Source: Acidimicrobiia bacterium (GTDB taxonomy: Bacteria > Actinomycetota > Acidimicrobiia > Acidimicrobiales > Aldehydirespiratoraceae). From it: DNA of 64,000 nt. The stretch is taken from positions 109,685 through 173,684 of the forward strand of contig JAJEHD010000014.1 of NCBI GenBank assembly GCA_022819505.1, in the 5' to 3' direction. A program made the translations under genes and the position numbers. The notes under the pieces are model-generated. The model had not been told where the DNA came from and did no database searches. It saw only the letters and a list, made by a program, of their open reading frames with translations. Of this stretch, positions 57,680-64,000 are shown piece after piece. The stretch's first letter is position 1. Every line of letters starts with the position of its first letter.

Positions 57680-59308
57680 CTAGCCGCTGGCGTTGCCGAA
57701 GAGGGCTGTGTACACGGCTCGGGTGTCTTCGTGGGACAGGCCAATGCCCAGGTACTGGCCGTCGATGTGCAGCTCCCAGTGCAGGTGCAGCTGATCGTGG
57801 ACGGCTCCCGCGGCGCCCGCCCGGGTGCCGGAGTTGCCGATCGTGCCGAGGGGTTGGCCGGCCTCGACCCTCAGCCCCGGCCGGATGCCGGGCTCCAGCC
57901 CGTCGAGGTGCGCGTACAGCGACACCACATGGCCCACGCCGTCGATGATGCCGTGGTCGACGGCCATATGGTTGCCGTAGAGCATCATGAGCGTGTACGG
58001 AGGGGTGGTTCCGAGCACCGCGGCGGTGTCGAGCAGTTGGTTCCATTCGAGAGGAGTGGGGTCCTCGAAGTCGCCCACGGCCACCACCACCCGCCCGGCG
58101 AGGGCGGCCACGGCCGGTTGTCCGAGCGCCGGGCACCAGAAGTCGATGCCCTGATGGATGCCCGAGCGGTAGGGGCGGGGCGCATTGGGAAGCGCCGACG
58201 CCCGATCCAGGGGCACCGGCCCGCAGTCGCTGGGCACGACGATGTCGGCGGACAGCAACTCGGCCGCGGCCCGGGCCTCCTCGAATGGGATCGGTCCGGC
58301 CAGCGGTTTGCGGCCAATGGGTGTGATCGTTCCCGGCTCGGCCGGCCCCGGACCCGGTGTGAGGGCCGCGTCACCTGGATGGGGCGTGCCTGCACCCGTG
58401 CCGGCGGCCTGGCTGAACAGTTCCGCGTACACCGCCCGGGTCTCTGCGGTGGACAGGCCGGCGCCCAGGTACCGATCGCCGACATAGAAGTTCCAGTGGA
58501 GGTGCAACTGCCCGTAGCGGTTTCCGGAAGCGCCGGCGCGGGTGCCGGTGTTGCCGACGCCCCCGAGGCGCTGGCCGGCGTCGACTCTCAGTCCCGGCCG
58601 GATGCCGGGATCGACCGCGTCGAGGTGGGCGTAGAGCGACACCACGTGGCCCACCCCGTCGATGATGCCGTGGTCGACGACCACGTAGGCGCCCGAGAGC
58701 ATCGCGTTGGTGTACGCCGGTGTGTCGCCCAGGGCGATAGCGGCGTTGAGCAGTTCGTTCCACTCGCTCGGGGTGGGATCGGTGTAGCCGCCTGCGGCCA
58801 CCACCACCTGGCCGCTGAGCACAGACACCACCGGATCCCCCGCCGCCGAGCACAGGAAGTCGACCCCCGCGTGGACCCCGGAGCGGTAGGCGCGGGGCGC
58901 GTTCGGCATCGAATAGGGCGAATCCAGGGGCGGGGGCCGGCAGTTGTTCGGCATCACGAAGTCCTGCGCCAGCCGGGCGGCGGCCGCCAGGTCCCGCTGG
59001 TACGGCGTCAATGGTGTGGTGGCGGCCTCCAGAGGGGCTGTGGTGGTGGTCTCCGGCGGGGCTGTGGTGGTTGTCGTGGTTGTGGTGGTCTCTGGCGGGG
59101 CTGTGGTGGTCGTGGTTTGGGGTGCTGTGGTTGTGGCGGTGGATGCTGTCTCCGGCGGGGCTGTGGTTGTGCCCAGCGTGGTTGCGGCGGCTAACGCCGT
59201 GGACTGTTGCGGGTCTTCATCATCCTGCGCCGCGCACCCTGCGACGGCGGCGACCGCGGCAACCAAGGCCAGGCCGCAAGCCGCCACAACACTGCGTCGT
59301 CGCATCAT
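57680..59308 (-). CDS. Lipoprotein with two tandem M23 peptidase-like domains
   Basis: 542 residues. Lipobox ends at Cys25 (AAVAGC). Residues about 38-95 are a Thr/Pro-rich linker from a low-complexity DNA stretch (59034-59175). Two similar M23/LysM-less domains follow (about 100-310 and 330-540), each with SGVHAGVDF or SGIHQGIDF (Zn His/Asp), HVVSLYAHLD and QLHLHW (HxH). They share long identical strings, so one arose by duplication. Metal residues look intact, so peptidoglycan endopeptidase activity is plausible. Position between selA and selB is odd; 25 bp from selB and 18 bp from selA, so probably cotranscribed. Confidence 0.88.
   Translation of the reverse strand: MMRRRSVVAACGLALVAAVAAVAGCAAQDDEDPQQSTALAAATTLGTTTAPPETASTATTTAPQTTTTTAPPETTTTTTTTTAPPETTTTAPLEAATTPLTPYQRDLAAAARLAQDFVMPNNCRPPPLDSPYSMPNAPRAYRSGVHAGVDFLCSAAGDPVVSVLSGQVVVAAGGYTDPTPSEWNELLNAAIALGDTPAYTNAMLSGAYVVVDHGIIDGVGHVVSLYAHLDAVDPGIRPGLRVDAGQRLGGVGNTGTRAGASGNRYGQLHLHWNFYVGDRYLGAGLSTAETRAVYAELFSQAAGTGAGTPHPGDAALTPGPGPAEPGTITPIGRKPLAGPIPFEEARAAAELLSADIVVPSDCGPVPLDRASALPNAPRPYRSGIHQGIDFWCPALGQPAVAALAGRVVVAVGDFEDPTPLEWNQLLDTAAVLGTTPPYTLMMLYGNHMAVDHGIIDGVGHVVSLYAHLDGLEPGIRPGLRVEAGQPLGTIGNSGTRAGAAGAVHDQLHLHWELHIDGQYLGIGLSHEDTRAVYTALFGNASG
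59034..59175 (-). repeat. Low-complexity GTGGT/GGCGGGGCTGTGGT tract
   Basis: Imperfect repeats on the plus strand (ggcggggctgtggtggt, four to five copies) encode TTT/APPETTTT units of the lipoprotein linker. Likely length-variable by slippage. Confidence 0.7.
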
Positions 59309-59326
59309 GTCCCGACGACCGAAGCG

Positions 59327-60610
59327 CTAGCCGGCGACCTCGCGAAGGGCGGCCGCCACCTCGGCGTCGTCGTCGGGGTGGATAGTGCGCAGATCGACCA
59401 CGGTCGCGCCGTCGATCACCCGGGCGATGATCGGCCGCGGCCGTGACCGCAGCGCCGCGGTGTGGTCGCCGGGCACGGACACGCCCACCGACTCGATCTC
59501 GACGCCGGGCAGGGTGCCCCCTCCGGGCGTGGCCGCGGTGACAACCTCGGCGAGACCCTCGTACTCGACCAGCCGGCCCCGCAGCTCGGCCCGGCCGAGG
59601 GCGGCCATCCGCCAGAACTCGATGGCGCTGCCGTCGCCCCGCAGGTAGGCCAGCGCGGTGTCCTGCAGGGCCGCCAGCACCAGCGATCCCGGTCGCAGCG
59701 CCCGGGCCAGCGGGTGGCGGCGGCAGGCGTCGACCAGCTCGGTCCGCCCCGCGATGATCCCGGCCTGGGGCCCGCCCAGCAGCTTGTCGCCTGAGAAGGT
59801 CACCAGGGCCGCTCCGGCCTCGAGGGTCTGGCGGGCGGCCGGCTCGGAGTCCAGCCACGGCGGCGGGCCGCTATCGAGCCAGCCGCAGCGGCTGTCGAGC
59901 AGGCCCGACCCGATGTCGGCCACCAGCGGCGGGCCCAGGCCCGCCAGCTCAGCGGTGCGGGGCGCCTCGGTGAAGCCCACCACCCGGAAGTTCGACCGGT
60001 GCACCTGCACCACCACCGCGACGTCGTTGGCCGGGTCGGACACCGCTGCCGCGTAGTCGTCCCGGCGGGTGCGGTTGGTCGTCCCGACCTCCACCAGCCG
60101 GGCGCCCGACCAGGCCATCACGTCGGGCACCCGGAAGCCGCCGCCGATCTCCACCAGCTCGCCCCGCGACACCACCGCGTCGCGGCCCTCGGCCAGCGCG
60201 GCCAGCACCAGCATCACCGCGGCCGCGCAGTTGTTGACGGCCATGGCGGCCTCCGCGCCGCAGGCCCGGGCCAGCAGGCCGGGCGCGCCCGTCTGGCGAT
60301 CGCCGCGTTCGCCGGTGTCGAGGTCGAGTTCCAGGTTGGAGTAGTGGGCGCTCTGCCTCCACGCCTGCGGCGCCCGGCCCAGGTTGGTGTGCAGCAGCAC
60401 GCCGGTGGCGTTGATCACCGGTGTGAGCAGCCGCCGGTGGAGGGTTCGGGCCCGTGCCGGTGCCGAGTCGGGGTCGCCGGCCGCGATGGCGGCCCGGGCT
60501 GCGTCCACCAGCAGCGGATGGGGCAGGCCGGTAGCGGCCAGCGAGCGGGCCAGCCGGTCCACGGAGGGCGGTCGATCCTGAAGCGACACGTCGGTGACAA
60601 GGCTACGCAT
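59327..60610 (-). CDS. selA: L-seryl-tRNA(Sec) selenium transferase SelA
   Basis: 427 residues. LTPVINATGVLLHTNLGRAPQ, VNNCAAAVMLVLAALA, RGELVEIGGGFRVPDVM, GTTNRTRRDDY and the PLP Lys276 in TFSGDKLLGGPQAG are all family landmarks. Converts Ser-tRNA(Sec) to Sec-tRNA(Sec) with selenophosphate. Alternative start GTG 60589 has TAGCCT 10 nt upstream and would remove seven residues; not decided. Divergent from fxsA. selC and selD are not in the window, so the route must be completed elsewhere. Confidence 0.94.
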   Translation of the reverse strand: MRSLVTDVSLQDRPPSVDRLARSLAATGLPHPLLVDAARAAIAAGDPDSAPARARTLHRRLLTPVINATGVLLHTNLGRAPQAWRQSAHYSNLELDLDTGERGDRQTGAPGLLARACGAEAAMAVNNCAAAVMLVLAALAEGRDAVVSRGELVEIGGGFRVPDVMAWSGARLVEVGTTNRTRRDDYAAAVSDPANDVAVVVQVHRSNFRVVGFTEAPRTAELAGLGPPLVADIGSGLLDSRCGWLDSGPPPWLDSEPAARQTLEAGAALVTFSGDKLLGGPQAGIIAGRTELVDACRRHPLARALRPGSLVLAALQDTALAYLRGDGSAIEFWRMAALGRAELRGRLVEYEGLAEVVTAATPGGGTLPGVEIESVGVSVPGDHTAALRSRPRPIIARVIDGATVVDLRTIHPDDDAEVAAALREVAG

Positions 60611-60644
60611 CCGCTTGCCGGTGCCGCCTACCCGCTCGGCCTCT

Positions 60645-60650
60645 TACGCT
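60645..60650 (+). promoter_or_regulatory. Putative -10 box (TACGCT), leaderless start
   Basis: TACGCT ends 6 nt before GTG 60657 of fxsA, in the gap between divergent selA and fxsA. Confidence 0.4.
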
Positions 60651-60656
60651 GGGGCC

Positions 60657-61190
60657 GTGTTCGTAGTGCTGCTCCTGGCGCTGTTGTGCGTGCCGCTGCT
60701 GGAGCTGTACGTGATCATCCGGGTGGCCGGCGGGGTCGGCACACCGGAGACCATCGGCTTGCTGATCGCGGTGTCGGTGGTCGGGGCCTGGATGGTGCGA
60801 CGGTCCGGTCTCGGCGTGCTCAACCAGATCCGGGTCCGCCTCAACCGGGGCGAGCTGCCCACCGGGGAGCTGGTCGACGGGCTGCTGATCCTGATCGCCG
60901 GCGCGCTGATGCTCACGCCCGGGTTCATCACCGACGCAGTGGGGCTGCTGCTGCTGTTCTTCCCCACCCGGCTGGCGGTGCGGTCGCTGCTGCTGCGCCG
61001 CTTCGCCCGCAAGATCAACCTGCACGGATGGACCGCCGGGCCGGGCGGTCAGGGCGGCTTCGGCTTTGGCTTCGGCCACGCACCGGGCAGCGGCCGGCAC
61101 CGGCCCGGCGGACCCGACGTCCGTGATGTCGACGACGTGCGCGAGGTCGGTGACGGCGAGCAGACCAAACGTGACCAGGACGGAGACTGA
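60657..61190 (+). CDS. FxsA family membrane protein
   Basis: 177 residues from GTG 60657. Two or three membrane helices (VFVVLLLALLCVPLLELYVI near the start; LLILIAGALMLTPGFITDAVG in the middle, the family signature). E. coli FxsA relieves exclusion of phage T7 by F plasmid; the normal role is unknown. The C-terminal 45 residues are Gly/Phe-rich (GGFGFGFGHAPGSG) then acidic. Stop is 2 bp before the nitroreductase start. Confidence 0.88.
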   Translation: MFVVLLLALLCVPLLELYVIIRVAGGVGTPETIGLLIAVSVVGAWMVRRSGLGVLNQIRVRLNRGELPTGELVDGLLILIAGALMLTPGFITDAVGLLLLFFPTRLAVRSLLLRRFARKINLHGWTAGPGGQGGFGFGFGHAPGSGRHRPGGPDVRDVDDVREVGDGEQTKRDQDGD

Positions 61191-61192
61191 CC

Positions 61193-62356
61193 ATGCAGAT
61201 TGATCCAGCCGCCACTTCGGCCGTCGATCACGTGCTCACCACCACCCGGGCGGTGCGGCAGCGTCTCGACCTCGAGCGCGATGTCGACGACGAGATCATC
61301 CTGGACTGCATCGACATCGCCGAGCAGGCGCCCACCGGGGGCAACCAGGGCAGCCGGCGCTGGCTCATCGTGCGGGACCCCGACCTCAAGCAGCGCCTCG
61401 CCGAGCTGTACCGCGGCGTGATCGGCAACCGCATGATCGAGGCCCGCGACCGCCTGGCCGGCAGCGGCGACCCCCGGGAGCGGTCCATGCGGTCCTCGGC
61501 CCACCTGGCCGAGCACCTGGGAGAGGTGCCGGCCATCGTCATCCCGGTGATCCTCGGTCGCCACGACGGCAGCGGTCGCCCCGGCCTGTTCGACTCGGTG
61601 ATCCAGAGCGGCTGGAGCTTCTGCCTGGCCCTGCGGGCCCGGGGCCTGGGCACCGTCTGGACCACCGCCGGGCTGGCCAACGCCGCCGACATCAAGGAGC
61701 TGCTCGGCATACCCGAGGATGTGACCGAGATCGCCATGTTCCCGGTGGCGTGGACGGTCGGCACCGACTTCAAGCCGGCCCGGCGGCATCCGGCCCGCGA
61801 GATCGCCTACTTCGACGGCTACGCCCGCACATTCGAGAGCGGGCCCAGCGACCCGGTGTGTATGGCCGACGGTCCCGGCACCGTCGCCGAGGCTGACATC
61901 CGGGCCGATCCGGCCGCGGTGTGGGCCCGAGTCACCGACATCAACCTGCCCGCCGAGTTCTCCGAGGAGTTCCAGGGCGCCGAGTGGCAGGACGGCCATG
62001 ACGGCCCGGCGCTGGGCGCCCGCTTCGTGGGCCGCAACCACCATCCGGGGCGGGGCGACTGGGAGGCGACCTGCCTCGTCGACGTGTTCGAGGAGCCGGC
62101 CGCGTTCGGCTGGTGCACCAGCGACATCGACAATCCCGGCGCCCGGTGGCGCTTCGAGCTGGAGCCTGTCGTGGGCGGAACCCGCCTGCGTTTCAGGGGC
62201 ATCTTGGGGCCCGGCCCGTCCGGCCTGGACAGCATCATCGAGTCGCGGCCCGATCTGGAGCCCCGCATCATCGCTCGGCGCATCAGCGAGCACAGGGCCA
62301 ACATGCAGCGGGTGGTGGACGGGATCAAGGCCATGTTCGAGCAGCGCCGTCGGTGA
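61193..62356 (+). CDS. Nitroreductase-SRPBCC fusion protein
   Basis: 387 residues. N-terminal nitroreductase domain (about 1-205): TTTRAVRQRLDLERDVDDEI, AEQAPTGGNQGSRRWL (FMN phosphate loop) and LALRARGLGTVWTTAGLAN. C-terminal START/SRPBCC ligand-binding domain (about 230-385): VAEADIRADPAAVWARVTDI and GGTRLRFRGILGPG. Each half looks complete and no frameshift is seen, so this is a true fusion. A flavin enzyme with its own hydrophobic-ligand pocket is implied; substrate unknown. Followed by an LLM-type flavin/F420 oxidoreductase. Confidence 0.83.
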   Translation: MQIDPAATSAVDHVLTTTRAVRQRLDLERDVDDEIILDCIDIAEQAPTGGNQGSRRWLIVRDPDLKQRLAELYRGVIGNRMIEARDRLAGSGDPRERSMRSSAHLAEHLGEVPAIVIPVILGRHDGSGRPGLFDSVIQSGWSFCLALRARGLGTVWTTAGLANAADIKELLGIPEDVTEIAMFPVAWTVGTDFKPARRHPAREIAYFDGYARTFESGPSDPVCMADGPGTVAEADIRADPAAVWARVTDINLPAEFSEEFQGAEWQDGHDGPALGARFVGRNHHPGRGDWEATCLVDVFEEPAAFGWCTSDIDNPGARWRFELEPVVGGTRLRFRGILGPGPSGLDSIIESRPDLEPRIIARRISEHRANMQRVVDGIKAMFEQRRR

Positions 62357-62387
62357 TCGTGGCCCGCCAGGCGGCTCGCCATCAGAA

Positions 62388-63428
62388 ATGAGAACGTCGG
62401 TACAGCTCACCGCCGACGCCGGCCCCTGGCCTGCGTTGGTCGACTTCGTGGTCGGCGCCGAGTCCCTGGGCGTGGACGCGGTGTGGGTGGCCGAGGCGTG
62501 GGGATCCGACGCGGCGTCGCCGCTGGGCTACCTGGCGGCCCGCACCGAGCGGGTGATGCTGGGCGCGTCGGTGTTCCAGGTGGGGGTGCGCTCCGCGGTG
62601 ATGACCGCCCAGACCGCGCTGACCCTCAACGAGCTCTCCGAGGGGCGGTTCGTGCTGGGTCTCGGAGTGTCGGGACCGCAGGTGATGGAAGGCCTGCACG
62701 GGGTCCGTTTCGCCGATCCGGTGGGCCGCATGGCCGAGACTCTCGACGTGATCGGGCAGGCCTTCGCCGGCGAGCGGGTGGCCTACGCGGGCCGCCACCT
62801 GCGGCTTCCCCTGCCCGGAGGCGAAGGCAAGTCGCTGCGCCTGTCTCTGCGATCGGAGTCGCCCCCTCCCGTATACCTGGCCTCGATGCTGCCGAGGATG
62901 CTGGAACTGACCGGTGAACGAGCCGGCGGCTGGCTGGGCACCAGCTTCGTGCCCGAGGGGGCCGACGACGCATACTTCCGGCACTTGCGAGTCGGCGCAG
63001 CCCGATCCGGTCGGACGCTGGACGATCTCGACGTGTGCCAGGGCGCAGAGGTCGCTTTCGCTGCTGACGAGGCCGAGCTGGCCGCCATGATCGACGCCCG
63101 CCGGGCCGGACTGGCCTTCAGCCTGGGGGGCATGGGATCGGCCATCTCCAACTTCTACAACTCCGCATACGCCCGCCAGGGCTTCGCCGAGGTGGCGGCC
63201 GAGTCGCAGCGCCTGTGGCTGGCCGGTGACCGCCGGGCGGCGGCCGCGGTGATCCCCGACGAGATGGTGCTGGGAACGACCCTCATCGGCACCGCCGCCA
63301 TGGTGCGCGACCGCCTGGCTGTTTGGGCGGCGGCCGGGGTCGACACCGTGCGCCTGTATCCCGCGGGTGACACCGTCCACGAGCGGCTCGACACCCTTGG
63401 CCGGGCTCTGGAGCTGGTCCCGGACTGA
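62388..63428 (+). CDS. LLM-class (F420- or FMN-dependent) oxidoreductase
   Basis: 346 residues from ATG 62388. Luciferase-like monooxygenase barrel: LVDFVVGAESLGVDAVWVAEAWGSDAASPLGYLAARTERVML at the start, LNELSEGRFVLGLGVSGPQVMEGLHG, and PPPVYLASMLPRMLELTGERAGGWLG. This branch is mainly F420-dependent in actinobacteria, but cofactor choice cannot be read with certainty. It follows the nitroreductase fusion by 31 bp on the same strand, probably one transcript. Confidence 0.87.
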   Translation: MRTSVQLTADAGPWPALVDFVVGAESLGVDAVWVAEAWGSDAASPLGYLAARTERVMLGASVFQVGVRSAVMTAQTALTLNELSEGRFVLGLGVSGPQVMEGLHGVRFADPVGRMAETLDVIGQAFAGERVAYAGRHLRLPLPGGEGKSLRLSLRSESPPPVYLASMLPRMLELTGERAGGWLGTSFVPEGADDAYFRHLRVGAARSGRTLDDLDVCQGAEVAFAADEAELAAMIDARRAGLAFSLGGMGSAISNFYNSAYARQGFAEVAAESQRLWLAGDRRAAAAVIPDEMVLGTTLIGTAAMVRDRLAVWAAAGVDTVRLYPAGDTVHERLDTLGRALELVPD

Positions 63429-63509
63429 GGGATGGCCTCGGCGACGCCGCGACGGTCACCGGAAGGTGGTCGCGGTCCTGTCATACTCGCGTCCTATGGG
63501 TGTTGACCG

Positions 63510-64000
63510 ATGACCGAGCAGAGACCGCCGGTGCGGCGACAGATCCCCGCAGCGCTAGTTGTGGCCAGGCGGGCGATGGTGGTCGCGGCGGCTGCGATGG
63601 TGATCGCCGCCCTGGCCGTGGTGGTCGCGCTCCTGGGTGAGCCCGGGAGCGATCCGGCCGAGACCGCAGCCGTCGAACAGGCCCGGGACGACGCGGCCTC
63701 GGCCCAGGACGAGGCCGATGCGGCCACCGCCATGGCTGATGCTGCCATCGTCATTGCCGAAGAGGCCGCCGCAGTGGCGGCTGCCGCGCAGGCTGCGCTC
63801 GCCGACGCGATGGCCTCGGCCGGCGAGACCGTGGATCCCGAGACCATCGCCCGGCTCGAGGCCCAGCTGGAGGAGGCGCGGAACTTGGCGGCCACCGCTC
63901 TGGTGGCGGCCGACGCAGCCGGCGGAGACACCGGCGCCGACGACGAGGCTTCCGGGGACGAGACCGAGGTCGGGGAGGTCTCCGAGCCGGAAGAGGCGGC
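63510..64000 (+). CDS. Membrane-anchored Ala-rich coiled-coil protein, N-terminal part (cut by window edge)
   Basis: 163 residues visible from ATG 63510, open at the window end. Basic N-terminus, one membrane helix (about 18-42: MVVAAAAMVIAALAVVVALL), then a long Ala/Glu/Asp/Gln-rich heptad-like stretch (VEQARDDAASAQDEADAATA onward) and an acidic linker (DDEASGDETEVGEVSEPEEA). The composition closely matches the stalk of the binding lipoprotein at 35879, so the missing C-terminus may be another solute-binding domain (inference). Confidence 0.6.
   Translation, partial: MTEQRPPVRRQIPAALVVARRAMVVAAAAMVIAALAVVVALLGEPGSDPAETAAVEQARDDAASAQDEADAATAMADAAIVIAEEAAAVAAAAQAALADAMASAGETVDPETIARLEAQLEEARNLAATALVAADAAGGDTGADDEASGDETEVGEVSEPEEA

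Noticed and set aside
59034..59175. Repeat tract as an independent element
   Set aside because: It lies in frame inside the M23 lipoprotein and simply encodes its Thr/Pro linker.
53270..60660. Search for tRNA-Sec (selC) near selA/selB
   Set aside because: The only tRNA found is tRNA-Pro(CGG), of normal 74-nt size; no long-armed tRNA with anticodon TCA was recognised.

Overview
The window is 64 kb of very GC-rich, densely packed DNA from an actinobacterium, most likely of the class Acidimicrobiia (an inference from gene content; no rRNA is present). Supporting signs are a WhiB regulator, an F420/LLM-type oxidoreductase, an actinobacterial order of cytochrome oxidase genes, many 4-bp ATGA/GTGA gene overlaps, frequent GTG starts, and many genes with a TANNNT box 5-9 nt before the start codon and no Shine-Dalgarno, the pattern of leaderless transcripts.

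Layout. 1-8591: caa3 cytochrome oxidase locus (ctaB end, then a degenerate oxidase subunit I/III pair and a membrane protein, then ctaC, ctaD, ctaE, subunit IV and ctaG). 8645-13219: a sterol 24-C-methyltransferase homologue, an OsmC protein, a flavin monooxygenase and a KamA-type radical SAM protein. 13383-23611: housekeeping genes (serS, pdxH, a ccdA/thioredoxin pair, orn, dut, lysC-asd), with an identical 48-bp hairpin repeat in tandem between lysC and asd. 23648-30426: transporters and catabolic enzymes on the minus strand. 30500-46169: a long co-directional catabolic/uptake cluster (HpaB-type hydroxylase, UbiD decarboxylase, FCD-type GntR regulator, ACMSD-like amidohydrolase, GlcG/HbpS protein, Dpp-type ABC importer, RidA, gamma-glutamyltransferase-like enzyme, M24 pita-bread enzyme, cupin, DUF2848). 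A near-perfect GntR-like palindrome lies at its head, shared with a divergent MFS exporter.

46258-53343 is an accessory stretch: hipBA, an AlbA_2/Schlafen-type ATPase-fold regulator flanked by a duplicated fragment of its neighbour, an HNH endonuclease, small orphan ORFs, and a frame-disrupted RelE/HigB-type toxin with its XRE antitoxin. It ends at a tRNA-Pro(CGG). 53436-55919 holds signalling genes (receiver domain, STAS, NfeD, WhiB). 55936-60610 holds selB and selA on one strand, separated by a lipoprotein with two M23 domains; no tRNA-Sec or selD was found. 60657-64000 holds FxsA, a nitroreductase-SRPBCC fusion, an LLM oxidoreductase and the start of a membrane-anchored alanine-rich coiled-coil protein.

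How the parts work together: CtaB and CtaG supply heme and copper assembly for the oxidase, and CcdA plus its thioredoxin probably supply thiol redox for cytochrome maturation. The 30-46 kb cluster looks like a complete import, hydroxylation, decarboxylation and hydrolysis route for an unknown aromatic, probably amide- or peptide-linked, substrate. The observations I rank highest are the sterol methyltransferase, the ligand-less oxidase paralogue, the catabolic cluster with its operator, the insertion-like AlbA_2 locus, and the twin hairpin repeats in lysC-asd.
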